The notes beneath the pieces were generated by a model, which had not been told where the DNA came from, did no database searches, and saw nothing but the letters and a program-made list of their open reading frames with translations. This document shows, piece after piece, positions 11,501 to 23,654 of a stretch of DNA of 64,000 nt. Every line of letters starts with the position of its first letter. The stretch's first letter is position 1. Origin of the DNA: Dromiciops gliroides (Eukaryota; Chordata; Mammalia; Microbiotheria; Microbiotheriidae); contig NC_057862.1 in NCBI RefSeq assembly GCF_019393635.1, forward strand, positions 242,964,941-243,028,940, read 5' to 3'. A program made the position numbers and the translations under genes.

Positions 11501-12837
11501 TTATGTAAATGCCCCTTTTTATCTTATATTGTTTAAGTTCAGAATAAAAATAAAATAAATTTCTTTAAAAAGTGATTAGATAACATAATTGCATAGTGTA
11601 CCCAGTTAGCTCAATTGCATGACTTCCTTCAGGTCAGCAACAGCTGCACTACAGACCCTCAATCTTTTTTCTGGCTATCAACACTTCATGTTTTGTGCTT
11701 TCCATCCCAGAAACCTTGATAACAAATGTCACTAGCTATTCTCAACAAGGTCAAATCCCATCACATTCTCAAAGCTAAAATTATTTCAGGCTGTTGCGGT
11801 TTTAAATTGGCTTTTTAAACTAATCATTTCTCATGCTATTACAGCAATAAATGGGATAAATAAAGCTAGGGCTTTAAGGTTTACCTTCCATAACACTTTC
11901 CTACTATATACATGCATTAGAACTAAGAGACTCTGATGACACTAATCACTGAGTCCTCTCCAGCCCTAAATCCTATGATCTGAAGTCACACGGTAAGAAG
12001 CAAATATTCTCCTATACTAGTGGCACAATGGGAAGCCTTTATACTTTCACAGGGGACATTTTCAATTTCATCTCAGTTTTTCAGAGGACAAGTTGCACCC
12101 AAATTATTTTTAGATGTTATCTTAGGCTACTTCAGAGAAGTGATAGAATTTTGGATAGGCTATATAACACATCCCCTTACTTACTCTCTTGGCTCCTTAT
12201 CCATTACAATCAGTTTTTAGGATATAAGCTCCCTAAAGGGGAGGGGGAAGAAGAGAGGGGAAGTTCTAGTCTAGATGCTGTTCTATCCTCTCAGCCTTCT
12301 CCCTTTTCACCGTTTTTCATTCGGATTCTATTCTATGAACGCTCTTCAACTCCTACTCCAGGGACACTCTCAAGATTCACCCTGAAGAGAATGAAGTGTC
12401 TAGGGAGGCAGATATACAGGCTGAAGAGTATTTTCAGATCTAGGAAAGAATCTTCAGCGTCACTCTTAACCTCAACCCTAAATAAAGCTGATATCTCTAA
12501 AGGTACTGTGTATTGTTTCTGGCAGCTTTGATCCTGGATCCACTTGTCTATTATAAGTCTTTAGAAAATTGTTTAGGTCAAATCACAAGACCAGCTAATG
12601 GCCTTCAAGTTACATTAAAGATGCTTTAAGTACATTCCAATCCCAGCTGAAAACCAATAAGGAAATAGAACGTTAAAGGAAACTTGGTAGGTCTCATTAT
12701 TGGTGAGGAGGGAAGAGATCCTGTAACTGCAGAAACAATAGGTTTTGCTTTCCTTGATTAAAAAAAGTTAAATTCTCCTAAGAATAAAGGACTGTCCCCC
12801 ACAATGATCGTATTAGTTATGGGATTTGGGAGCTAGA
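11501..12837. other. Unassigned; longest non-repeat ORF
   Basis: No repeat is recognised over most of this stretch. A 167-codon plus-strand frame at 12028-12531 has no domain, signal or family I recognise, and its composition resembles its flanks. I do not call it a gene. Confidence 0.4.
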
Positions 12838-13190
12838 TGGGGTCCCAAAAGATGAGAAAACTGAGACATTGACAGGGTGAGATGATTTCCTTAAGAGCAC
12901 ACAATAAATAGAGGATTTGAATCCAGAGTCCTTTATTCTAAATTCAGTCCTCTTTCTAGTGTGCTATAGAATGTTAAAGTTCAAAAGCAATATGGGATCA
13001 AAGATTCAGGAGAGGGGGAACTTTATTATCTAACACCCTCATTTTACCAGTTGATGAAGGAAGACACAGAAAGCGTTTATTGTTATTGTTTGGCCAGTCT
13101 CAAAGAGGACATATGAAATCGGGGTGATCACCTATGGCACAGAGAGTTAAGGTGATGGAGCCAAGGTCACAAAGCTAGTAAATAGTTAAC
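12838..13190 (-). repeat. MIR-like fragments, antisense
   Basis: Two degenerate copies, 12838-12975 (gatgagaaaactgagac, ggatttgaatccagagtcc) and 13020-13190 (aacaccctcattttacc, aaggtcacaaagctagtaaa). Confidence 0.55.
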
Positions 13191-13504
13191 CAGTCAAGAA
13201 TTTATTTTACGAATATATTATTTCCTCTTTTGTTAATAGCCAGGTCCTGACTAGTGCAAATAATAAATTTGTGAAGTTGTTGCATGTATTCATATTCATA
13301 CTGCTAGAAGCTATCATTATTGGTTCAATCCATTCAAAATATGCAATATAAATCTGAATTAATGTTACACTTCACATTATTTGTATTAATTATCAGGCAT
13401 GGGCCATGGCATTATTGTACCAGGAGGTACAAAGTTAGGGGACGGGAGGGGAGGGGAGGGAGAACACAAGATAAGACAAGACAAGACAGAAAAAGAAAAG
13501 AAAA

Positions 13505-13675
13505 AAGGAGTTAGAAGAGACCTCAGTGGCTATTTAGTCCAACACCCTCATTTCACAGACCAAAAAAGGTTCAGTGATTTACCCAAGGTCACACAAATCA
13601 TAAGCTTCAGAAAAAAAATTTGAACCCAGATCCTCTGATTCTAGAACCAGCATTCTTTCTGCTATACCACACTTG
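13505..13675 (-). repeat. MIR-like SINE, antisense
   Basis: Shows tagtccaacaccctcatttc, aaggtcacacaaatcat and tgaacccagatcctctgatt in the usual order. Confidence 0.65.
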
Positions 13676-13835
13676 TTCTGTTGGGTTTCCTTACTTTGGT
13701 TAAGTAGGAAGTGAAATCCTAAGGCCATACCTTGGATAACTGGCCCATGGAGTCAGGAGGATCCAGTGAAGAAAAACAGTAAGGCCATGAATGTTTTATA
13801 TAAGCCAAGCATGTTTTACATAAATTTTCTAGTTC

Positions 13836-13895
13836 ACCCTAGTGCCTAAAAGAGCATTCTATACATACTAGATATATAATAAAAACTTGTTGAAG
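13836..13895 (+). repeat. L2 3' end fragment
   Basis: tagtgcctaaaagagc through aataaaaacttgttga is a short, diverged L2 end. Confidence 0.45.
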
Positions 13896-13989
13896 TATCT
13901 AGGTTTTTGGTGAGGATTCTGTGGTCTGGTTTCTCAATTGTAAAAGGGTATATGTCATGGATAAGCTAGCAAATATTTAACAACTGGCT

Positions 13990-14177
13990 CTCCAAAAATA
14001 ATAATAATAATAACAAAACACACACACACAAGACACTTTAAAGTTTATATACATATATATATACACAGATATATACACACACATGCATACAACATACTTT
14101 TAAGTTTGTATGTGTGTGTATATATATATACACCACACTTTAAGTTGATATATAATATATATTTTATACCACACTTT
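13990..14177. repeat. AT/AC-rich imperfect tandem repeat
   Basis: Runs of (AAT)n, (CA)n and (TA)n, with the motif ctttaagtt recurring at about 14035, 14096 and 14139. The motif also resumes after the LTR at 14549. Confidence 0.75.
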
Positions 14178-14548
14178 TGTCAAGGGGCTAAAATTCTAGC
14201 TAGTCTGTCTAAAATATCTAATGAGTGGTCCGCCAATAAATTATAAGCTTAGCAAGAGTTAGACTTTAAGCATTTATTAAGGAGAATAAGAATTTGGTAA
14301 AGAGAGAGAGAAAGGTCTAGATTCCTATCTATTAAAGGGAGAGCACACTTCTAGCTCCCTTCTCCGCCAGCGTCCTCAGGAAAGAGAGCGAGACTGAGCG
14401 CCAGTCTCTTCCTTCCTCCTCCCACTAGTCGCGTCACTTCCTGATACCAAAGACAAGACTCCTGGTCTTGCCCTCAAAGACCTTCGCTTCATGGGCAGAA
14501 CTCTTCTACAGTTAGTATCCAGCAGGTGGCGTTATTCCAATCGTTACA
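14178..14548 (-). mobile_element. Solo ERV LTR, copy 2
   Basis: 371-bp antisense LTR, bounded by TG and CA on its own strand and by a perfect 4-bp duplication CTTT (14174-14177 and 14549-14552). It contains a poly(A) signal (tttattaagg reads as an AATAAA-type site on the LTR strand) and a CTCF-like core near its 5' edge. Confidence 0.88.
14519..14530 (+). promoter_or_regulatory. CTCF-like core inside an LTR
   Basis: CCAGCAGGTGGC matches the CTCF core CCASYAGRKGGC. It lies near the LTR 5' edge (LTR is antisense here), at the same place as the motif at 33302 in a sister copy. Confidence 0.45.
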
Positions 14549-14552
14549 CTTT

Positions 14553-16732
14553 TAAGTATACATACACCCCCACACACCTAAGTTTTACTCTACATTACCA
14601 TTTTCTCCATTGTTTTCTTAAATCTAGACAATACAAAACAAATTAAATACTGAAGCCCTAATTTGTAGATGTGCTCATTCCTGAAGTATGAATGTTCACA
14701 CTGAAAATTTAACAATCAAGCTCTCCTGACACATCGCAAGCTGTCTCCAGCACACCAATGGTATATATCAAAGTAGCCGCTATGTTTTCTGCGGGGGATG
14801 AAAAGTATGGAAACTGACTGCCTAATTGGCGTGTCCAATGAGTCATTCCTGGTTATAAACAGAACCCTGTTGTATAGTTATAATTGACCCTATATGAGGA
14901 AGGCTATTATGCTGTCACCATCAGGTTGAAATAAGGTAGACTAGCTGCCAGAAACCAACTTCTTTCTATACAGGAAATGTTAAAAGGCAAATAGCATTGC
15001 TTTTAAGCTTGAAAGTGGACCATGGCTCCAGCCTGTTAAGGAAGTCAGGAAGGGAGACTATATGGCTGCCCCGACAATTCCTCTGGGGAGAACAAAACAC
15101 AGATGGATGGTAAAGGAGGTGAGAGATGGGCATCTCCTTTATTGCTTCATAAACCTTTGCATTTTGGCACAGTAAAGGCTGGTTGGAAGGAGAAGATGAA
15201 AAAGTAGAGGCTCTATTAGAACTGGAAAAGGGAACATAGGCAATTCCTCATGTCCTGTTGATTCCTTTTGGTAGCTAAAAGCCTTTTAAAGACTCTTAAG
15301 CAGCAAACAATGGGGATCGATCACCTAACATAACAACTGAAGAATAACACTTCCATCCTAGGAGAAATAACTTGCTTGTCTGTGTCCATTTTGAACTTTC
15401 CTCTGTTCCCCTTTGTGTATTTTTTAATGTTTCATAGCTGTTTCATTTTCTTTTTCTAGCCTCATTATCACTAACCATCAACTTTCTTCCTCCTCCTCCT
15501 CTCCAATATAGAAGTTTTCTCTTCTAAAAAGTCAGTTTTGTCAAGCAAAACAAACCGACCCATTGGCCAACTCAGAAAACATATGTCTTCCTCTGTACCT
15601 CTAATCTATCACCTCCCCCTCAGAGGTGGGAAGTATGATTAACACCAGTCTTTGGCATCATGGTTGGTTACTGCATGGATTGGAGTTCTTAAATCTTCCA
15701 AAGTTGTTTTTCTTTACAATATTTTATCATTATATAAATTATTCTAATTGCCCATTTTACTCTCTAGCAATTCATACAAAAGTCTCACCCCCTGGCTTCT
15801 GGCTTTGTCCTCCTGGAGGCTCCATACAAAGCCCCACCTCAGTCCCATCTCTCTGTCTCCTTGTGCCAGCACCTACCAGAAGCTGCCTTTGTCCCCTGGT
15901 GCTGCCCTGACAAGCCCCACCTGAATACAAATGAGCACGCCAGTTTCATACTTCCTGAGGTACCCTTTGCCCTATCTCATCCTCCTAGAATAAGCACCTA
16001 CTTAGAACTGGTTTTGTATCTGCTATGGCTCAGACAGGCTGGGACCGAGATCCTACTGGCTCAGGCTCCATTTATCAAAAATCATTCTGGCTGCAGCCCC
16101 CTATCATGGTTTCCAACCAGAATCCCCACAGGCTTTGTGCTATCTCACTATGTAGAGCTGGACTGGATGGAGGAGATTACTGGTATTCCTCTTGGGTTTT
16201 ATTGATCAATTCATCTGTGCCAGGTATATCTCAGTGAAGGTGAACTGAAACATTTCTTTCACATAGCCATTTCCCCCCCCAAATCCCCAAGCAACTTCCT
16301 CAGACTACAAGTTGCCAAAGAGCTGCCAATCAGGATTGGTATTAGGAGCTTATCCTAAGCCAATAGAATGACCAAGATGGACTAAAAGAAATCCTCCTAC
16401 TGATCAATAGAATATGATTCATTTCCCTCAAAATAATTAAGGACATGGAGTCCTCACACACAAAATGGCTTAATTATTCTCCGACATCCAGAGGGAGGCA
16501 TTTTTAAGGATGAAGTCTTCCCTTGCTAATAAGATGGAAACCAACAGTCATTATTTAAGGCCCTAAGCATTTAAAAGTCATCAAGGTCATATGAGATAAC
16601 ATGTTCATTTAGACCCCAGTTTCATTGGGATCCTATTTTAAAAGCAGAATCTTATGCAGAAGTTTGGATACACTGGGGATATATAATGTTCTCCTTCTGG
16701 AAATAAATTTGATCTCTTAAAATAAAGTAGAG
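14553..16732. other. Repeat-poor, unassigned
   Basis: About 2.2 kb in COX16 intron 2 with few recognisable repeats. The 15.6-16.2 kb part is pyrimidine-rich and has overlapping short frames without recognisable domains. No COX16 exon was seen. Confidence 0.45.
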
Positions 16733-16903
16733 AGGGTAGCTAGGTGGCACAGTAGATAAAGCACCGGCCCTGGATTCAGGAGGTCCTGAGTTCAAATGTG
16801 GCCTCAGACACTTGACACTTACTAGCTATGTGACCCTGGGCAAGTCACTTAACCCTCATTGCCCTGCCTCCTCTCCCCACCACACACACACACACACACA
16901 CAA
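16733..16903 (+). repeat. WSINE1-type CORE-SINE with (CA)n tail
   Basis: Complete copy flanked by aaaataaagtagagag and aaaaataaagtggaaag. Its tail contains about ten CA units before the A run. Confidence 0.92.
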
Positions 16904-17147
16904 AAAAATAAAGTGGAAAGCATCCTTTTTACTTGTATTGTTCATTAGTAAGGGCTCCCAAAATTAATATGCTACTCAACTTTCCAAATGTATTCTAGGA
17001 AGTGACTTATCTTACCAAAAAATTAATCCCCACTTTTGGAAAGTGGGTACTTTCAAATCACATCTTATAAACAAGAAAACTCAAGTTAAATTATTCTAAA
17101 AAGAAAGCCTATGTAGCCCAAACCCTAATGACATTATCTATATATTT

Positions 17148-17445
17148 CAACAAATCAATAAACATTTATTAAACATATATTTGTGTGTAGAGCATTAGCC
17201 TAAGCAATGACTAAGATAAACTACTTAGCTAAGACATGATCATTGCCCACATAGAGCACACAGCGTAATGGGATATTGGATTTGAGGAACTACACAAAGC
17301 ACAAATAACGATAGTCAAAAATAAGATGGGATAATGACGTCTGAGTGGTTCAAATCAAAGTGCTACATGGAATCTGACAGAGGTATGGTCATAACTGACT
17401 CAAGAAAAACTTCCCGAAAGTGGTTGCCCTTGAATATGAGTGCAA
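17148..17445 (-). repeat. L2 3' end, antisense
   Basis: Reversed L2 end (aacaaatcaataaacattta, then diverged gagcattagcc, cccacatagagcaca). Confidence 0.65.
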
Positions 17446-17735
17446 AACAAGGACAGGGATTCAACAAGCAGATATTGCAAGCCTAGGGAAAAACAAAAGC
17501 AAAAGCATGATGAAAAAGTGGGAAGCATATGAAATGTTGGTGAGTATCTCACAGGGTTTATTGGGAGAAAACTATTTTGTAAACTTTAAATCGCTATATA
17601 AATGTGTATCACCATCACCACATCATTGCTCCTGTTACTACAGTTTGAAGCACAAAGTACACAGAAGAGAGTACTATGAGATAAAAGTACTACTATAAGT
17701 AGTATGAGCTTTGGCAATAAATCTCACTTGGAATA

Positions 17736-17935
17736 TGATGCCTTTCAGATTATAAACATTTTCACACAAATTAGCTCATTTGAGTATTGTAGCAAGTCAA
17801 GCTTTTTAATTAGTATTTTACAGATAAAGAAACTGGCTCAGGGAGATAGGTTAAGTGTCTTCTTGCCAACTGTAATACAGCTAATAAGAGGTGGATCCTA
17901 TTTGAGAATCTAGGTCTTCTGTCACTTACTCCACA
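17736..17935 (-). repeat. MIR-like SINE, antisense
   Basis: Shows ttagctcatttgagtattgt, attttacagataaagaaact and aatacagctaataagag in MIR order. Confidence 0.6.
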
Positions 17936-19061
17936 TCCTTTCTTTCTTTTCTTTTTCTCTTGATAAATGAGACTTTTCACCCTTAATTTTTTTATTGGTT
18001 CATTTTATTTTGATACATCAATCACTTCCAATTAACCCCCAGAGTACTTTTCAACAACAACAAAAAAAGCAAAAATCTGATTAGTGACCAATGTTATTTT
18101 ACTATACATGATATGCTAACAGAATCCCTCCCAATACTATTACTAATTCCCTGCAATAATTCTATATTTTCTGATCACAGAAAAGGCATCGCTATTCCTC
18201 ATTAAGGCTACTCCTTCTGCCTGTGCCCCTGGCCCATTCCCTTCTGCCTCTGCCAAGACCTTGCTCTCGCAATCATGCCGCTTTAATTTCTATAAAGGCT
18301 CCTTCTTATCTACCTAAAAACATTCAAGTCCCCACAATACTTTAAATAAGTATATGCATATTTTTCTTGATCTTTCTAGCCTCCCACCATCCATCTCCTT
18401 CCTCTCTTCCAACTTCTTGTGTTGTTTACACCCAATGCCTCCAACTCCTCAGTATCCAGTCTCTATACCATCACCACTACCTCCAACTAAGCTTCTGTCT
18501 CATCCATTCTACTTTAAGCTGCTTCTTCATGATCATAAATTGACCACCTAATCAACAAATCCAACAAGCTTTACTGGGGGTGGGGGGTGTCTCATTCTTT
18601 GTGACCCTTTTTCCCCCCAACATCTGACCACCCCCCTTCTACTGGAATATTCCCTCTTGCCCTTGGCTTTAGAGTCCGTATACTCTCCCGGCTCTTCACT
18701 CATCCCTCTTAACACACCTCTGTCTCCTTTGATGGATCCTCCTCCTCTCTCCAACCCTTTTGTGTGGATGTGGCCCAAAAGCCTACTCTTTGGCTCTCTC
18801 CTCTGGCGATCTCATTCACTCTCCCAGTCTGAACTAACCACTTCTATGTAACTCAGGCCCAAATCAGTATTTGCAGTTCTGATTTCTATTCTGGGCTTCA
18901 GACCAGCCGCTCAACCTGGACATTCCAGCAGTGACTCAAACTGGACACGTCCAAAACACAATTTATTGCCTCTCCCCTAAACTTGCTCCTCTCTCTCACT
19001 TCACTATTTTGGTCAGTGGAAACACCACTTACTCTGCTTCCCACATTCCAAACCCTGAGGT

Positions 19062-19330
19062 TATACAGGGCTGTCCCAAAAGACTTGGTGAGGGTTTTGT
19101 TTTGTTTTGTTTTTTTATTTTATTTTATTTTTTGCGGGGAAGTGAGGGTTAAGTGACTAGCCCAGGGTCACACAGCTAGTAAGTATCAAGTGTCTGAGGT
19201 TGGATTTGAACTCAGGTCCTCCTAAATCCAGGGCCAGTGCTTTAGCCACTGTGCTACCTAGCTGCCCTCTTTGGTGAGTTTTAAGCTTAAAACTACACTA
19301 AACTTTATATATACCAAGGCAGATCAGCAA
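19062..19330 (+). mobile_element. Mariner-like remnant, split by a SINE
   Basis: tacagggctgtcccaaaagac is a mariner-type terminal sequence. After the SINE it continues with gttttaagcttaaaactaca. The same interior recurs, reversed, at 23655-23724. The distal end is unclear. Confidence 0.5.
19093..19270 (-). repeat. WSINE1-type CORE-SINE
   Basis: Antisense copy with a T/G-rich tail. ttggtgag lies on both sides. Confidence 0.9.
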
Positions 19331-19450
19331 CTGGGCACTGAGGTTTATCTTTGACTGTTCCCTCTCCTTCATCTCTTATAGCCAATCAGTTACTAAGTCT
19401 TACTGATTCTGACTTTACAACATTTCTTCTATCTTCCCTTCGCTATTCTT

Positions 19451-19504
19451 TTTTTTTTTTTTTTTGCGGGGCAATGGGGGTTCAGTGACTTGCCCAGAGT
19501 CACT
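19451..19504 (-). repeat. 54-bp truncated SINE with target duplication
   Basis: Only a poly(T) run and the SINE 3' end (gcggggcaatgggggtt, gtgacttgcccagagtcac) are present, flanked on both sides by cccttcgctattctt (15 bp). It is a severely 5'-truncated retroposition. Confidence 0.92.
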
Positions 19505-20175
19505 CCCTTCGCTATTCTTAATGCCACCACCCCAGTCCAGGTCTCCATTACTAACTACCCACCCAGTACAAGTAGTCTCCCAATAGATCTTTTGCCTCTC
19601 ATTCTCTCCCTCACCTCCAACATAGCCTTCATATATCTGTCAACATAATTTTTGTTATCTAATGGTTATATCACTCTTTCAACGAGAAATCTTCAGTGGC
19701 TCCCTAAAGCCTCAAACTCCTTAAGCTGGCAAATAAGGCCTTCGACTGGCATTATCAGCCATTCCTATTCCATTCCACTCATTCTTAATGTCCTAGTTAA
19801 ACCAAATCCTCCTCGCTAATATACTCTATGTTTTCTCACTTCTGTACCATTACTCACACTGCACCTTTTACCTGGGATGTCCTCCCAATCCTTTAAAGCC
19901 TAACCCAAATGCCACTTTCACCAAGATATCCTCCCCAAAACCCTGTATTAATAACAAATTTCCTCCACTGACCTCACATAGCACTTTATTTGAATTCTAA
20001 TCATATATCAAGTAATAGTGTGTATTATACTTATTCTGGCTCAATTTCTTAAACAATACTAGACTATCAGCTCCACGAGGACAGGAATAATCTCTTCTAA
20101 CCTCTGTCTCTCTCAGTACCTAGCATACATCATCACTGGAGCTTAATAAATACTGGCCAAATGAATGAGCCCACA

Positions 20176-20934
20176 GTTTTTTTGTCTTTAAGAACAAATT
20201 GATTCTATTCTCAAACCCAAACTTTACTTTCCCACCGACAATAATTGAAGTTTGCTAAGAAAGCTTCCCCAAGGGAAAAACTCAGAAACTTCTCCCTGTC
20301 TATGTTATGGACATCAAATGTTCACCTCTGGATAAAGGTACATAGCAATCTTGTGTAAAATTTGGTCTGAATTTACAATAATTGAATTAAATACTCATGT
20401 AGCAAGTTATAGAATGTACAAATCTGTGATTACTTAAATAATCCATTGCTATTGTCTTTAATTAGCTATATTCTTAGGAACTAAAATAAATGTCTCTACA
20501 TTCTTTGGTCTTCACTCAAATCTAACACCAACTCTGCTGAAGCTTGTTTGTAGCAAAATACCTTCATACGTAGATTCTTTCAATAATAGAGTCCAGAATT
20601 GCTGAATACCTTAAAACACATCATAAATCTTTACAATTGACCTTGTGTGTGATAACTATTGTCATTTTAAAAGATTAGGAATAGACCCAGGCTACCCAGT
20701 GACTCAGAAGTGGCAGGAATAGAAACCATAAGCAACAGACAGATGCTGCTTGGAAAGGAGTTAGCAATGGCCACTAAGTCCTTGATAAAAGAAGCTGTCC
20801 ATTATAAAAGCAGAATTTCCACTATTAAACAATTATTCTTCCTGTAAAACACTCATCAAATACAACCACACGCACACACACACACATTTGTCACCTCCAA
20901 TTAGAATAGCTGTTTTCCAACAGACCACTCCTAC
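20176..20934. other. Unassigned, 3' of COX16 exon 2
   Basis: Mostly unique intronic sequence next to exon 2. 20575-20730 has weak MIR-like character, and a (CA)n run lies near 20870-20885. Confidence 0.4.
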
Positions 20935-21006
20935 CTTAGGCCTTCACTGCATCATAACGAATTTGAGAAAACTCCCGGAGACCAAAAGAACCTCCAACAT
21001 GAGTAC
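20935..21006 (-). CDS. COX16: COX16 exon 2, two offsetting indels
   Basis: On the minus strand an acceptor ATATTTTAG (ending at 21007) precedes 72 nt, followed by a donor GTAGGAG (20934 downward). The middle reads VGGSFGLREFSQIRYDAVK, which matches the human COX16 segment from memory. The exon finishes the membrane helix and starts the intermembrane-space part. Human exon 2 encodes about 24 codons (72 nt), the same length as here. Taken literally, however, the conserved frame is off: aligned to human, one base (T) is missing after the first eight bases, and one base (C) is extra near the end, giving GCCTAAG where GCTAAG would keep Lys-Ala-Lys. Read strictly from exon 1, the frame shifts and hits TGA about 20 codons in. 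Both changes are single-base homopolymer differences, so assembly error is more likely than a dead gene. Pseudogenisation is the alternative. Confidence 0.88.
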
Positions 21007-21269
21007 CTAAAATATGTAAATAAAGGGAAAACACAGTCAGAAAAGTAGAATAAGAATCTCTCTTTGCATTCTTATCCTAATGGCAATAGAATCAGAGCCA
21101 CTGTACGGGCCAGGAATGGATAAAATGATAAGTTTAAAAGATAATAAGTAATAATAATAAGATGAGAACAAATAGGCTACTGCTACTCCAATTAAACTTT
21201 ATCCATCTTTCCAGCTTGAGGTTTTACCTTCAGATCTTTATGCTGTAAGATCTTTAGGAATTGCTCTCA

Positions 21270-21890
21270 GACTACTATGTGTACACCCCAAGGACATCAA
21301 AGAAAGAGGAAAAAGGGATCATACATGCAAAAATATTTATGGAAACTTTTTTGTTGGGCAAAAAACTGGAAACTAAGGGGGTACCCATTAATTAGGGAAT
21401 GACTGTACAAATCATGGCATATGAATGTAATGTAATACATTTTTAAATGATAAAATGTATGAGTTCAGAAAAACCTTGGAAGATTTGAATGAATTGATGC
21501 AGAGTAAAGTAAGGAGAACCAGAGGAACAATTTATATTATAACAACATTTTTAAAACCAACAACTTTAAAATATTTAAGAACACTGACCAATGCAATGAC
21601 CAACCAAAAATCTGAAGGACCAATGATGAAACCTGGTACCCACCTTCTATGTGATGGATCATGATTTAGAATAAAACATACACACACATAGAATAAGACA
21701 TATATGTGTCTTATAATATATAGACATATGTATGTATTATATATGCATGTGTGCATATGCATGTACATGTGTATGTTTATGATTGAACATGGACAGTAAG
21801 GGTTTTCTTTTCTTTTTTTCCAATGAGGGTGGGAGGGAGAGAAAAGAAATGCTTTTTAAATGGAATTTATAAAAATGTTTTAATGATGCT
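21270..21890 (+). repeat. L1 3' end
   Basis: Sense L1 end: aaaaatatttatggaaac, aatgactgtacaaatcatgg, ttcagaaaaaccttgg. A TA/TG-rich stretch (21680-21780) and a gagggtgggagggagagaaa tail follow. It is 5' truncated. Confidence 0.75.
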
Positions 21891-23316
21891 CTTAGAATGT
21901 GGCTTCTTTACATACAAATCTCCTAAGCAGAAATAATCTTATTACTTATGAGACTCTCATGGAGCAGGCCACAGTTCTCTTCAGCATTATGTCTTAAACA
22001 ACCCCTCTCTCCACATAACTAATGCTGCTTGTGAAAATACTTGCATTTTCTTGTCCTTCAGTAACTTAGCTGGAAGTCTATATTCTGGACTTCAGTTTTG
22101 TGTACTTTCTATTGCCAGAGAAGTAAATAAAAAAATCCTTAATAGAATCTATCAAAGCATGAATACATAAAGCTCATATTCTTGTCTTGTGAGCTCCTCA
22201 GAACAGGACTTTTGTTTGATTATTTCTCTTATTATATAACTATTTACATGAAAAACACTCTGCAAATATTAATTAACAGTAAATTTCTGGTGAAGCTTTT
22301 ATTGTCAGTTCAATAAAAAATGAGCATTCAACCATCTGAGGTTTTTACCTTGCTAAATAAAAACAAGAAATAAAACACTATAACCAACCCAACCAGCATG
22401 CATATCCACATAATTAGCATAGTTTCAAACACCTCTCTACAACTTCTACTTTGTAGATAGTAGATATAACAGAGAATTATGAAATGAAAGGCCAGAAGCT
22501 TGAGGTCTTTTCTAACTAACTCATTATATAATAAAAGGTCCAGGTAATTCTCAAACTCTACTTATTCTTGAAGACTTACTCAGTTAATTCCACAAGCCTA
22601 TGGTCACTCTCTTACTCAGGCACCCTTTCCACACCTATGTGCAGTTTGTACTTTATTAAATCAGTTCAACAAACACCATTAATGTGAGATATTTAAAGTT
22701 TATATAAGATACCTTGGAGCTTACAGTCTGGTGATAACATGGAAACAACTATAGTTAAGATGCATTTATAATTGGTTACTTCATCAATGTAGGGATACCC
22801 TTTGTTGACAGAATCCTTCCACAAATTAGACGCTTTTGTTGTGAATTACTAGGGCCAAAGAAAGGTGCCATCTGGTGGAGAAGCTGGTGATAAGCCTCTC
22901 TGCACTTAGCCTGTTGCTTGGACACAGAAACTATCCATTGCTACAACACTGTATCTCTAAAGTCATTCACAAGGCCTTATGCTTTTGGCATAACTGTCCA
23001 CGAATTCCATTTTAAGATGTGGCATCAAGACAGAACTGTAGCGGAGAAATCAACATCTCTTAATGGCAATTACCACATGAGAGGTACCAAAAGAAAAATG
23101 GTTGATATTTATAGATACCAACTCCTGAACATATCTCATTAATCGAACACAAAATGTTATATGAGGTCTAAGGTAGGAAGGAGGAGAAAGGTATTTAGCA
23201 ACAAGTGGACTTGATTCACGAAGGAAATTTCAAGCAACTGACAAATAAAGGAAATTTCAAGGGAACAGATGGAGCAAAATGTGGAGTATATAAGGGGATA
23301 TCAAGAATATCAGACT
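21891..23316. other. Repeat-poor intron, unassigned
   Basis: No clear repeats apart from vague L2-like text near 22560. It contains the CTCF-like site at 22867. Confidence 0.4.
22867..22878 (-). promoter_or_regulatory. CTCF-like core motif
   Basis: The minus strand reads CCACCAGATGGC, matching the CTCF core CCASYAGRKGGC at every position. It lies in repeat-poor DNA inside COX16 intron 1. This is a motif match without occupancy data. Confidence 0.4.
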
Positions 23317-23469
23317 CGGGGCAGCTAGATGGCACAGTGGATAGAGCACTGGCCCTGGAGTCAGGAGTACCTGAGTTCAAATCCGGCCTCAGACACTTAA
23401 AACTTAACTAGCTGTGTGACCTTGGGCAAGTCACTTAACCCCAATTGCCTCACTTAAAAAAAAAAAAAA
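23317..23469 (+). repeat. WSINE1-type CORE-SINE
   Basis: Full copy with an A tail and a perfect 14-bp target duplication aagaatatcagact (23303-23316 and 23470-23483). Confidence 0.95.
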
Positions 23470-23499
23470 AAGAATATCAGACTGTCTGGATGTTAGCAC

Positions 23500-23600
23500 A
23501 CAGGGAGGGGTGGCAGTATGAGATAAGGCTAGAAAAGTAGGATGGCACCAAATTATAGACAATCATGAATGCCAGTCAAAGGAGTATCAAGTAACTTGAT
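23500..23600 (-). repeat. L2 fragment, antisense
   Basis: gctagaaaagtaggatgg, aatcatgaatgccagtc resemble reversed L2 coding sequence. Confidence 0.45.
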
Positions 23601-23654
23601 AAGCCGTAGGCTTGAGGGGTTCTGACAAAGTAACAGGACTAGGTATCCGTAAGG

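Larger units (their letters stand above)
18181..20175 (+). repeat. L2 LINE with nested insertions
   Basis: Sense L2 body and 3' end (tccccaaaaccctgtatta, aggacaggaataatctc, agcttaataaatactggcc). It is interrupted by a mariner-like fragment, a full SINE and a 54-bp SINE stub. Confidence 0.75.

Noticed and set aside
1-20934. COX16 exons 3 and 4
   Set aside because: I looked on the minus strand for the reverse of the human-like MDPELEKK and DDWKNIRGPRPWEDP segments and did not find them; they probably lie before the window.
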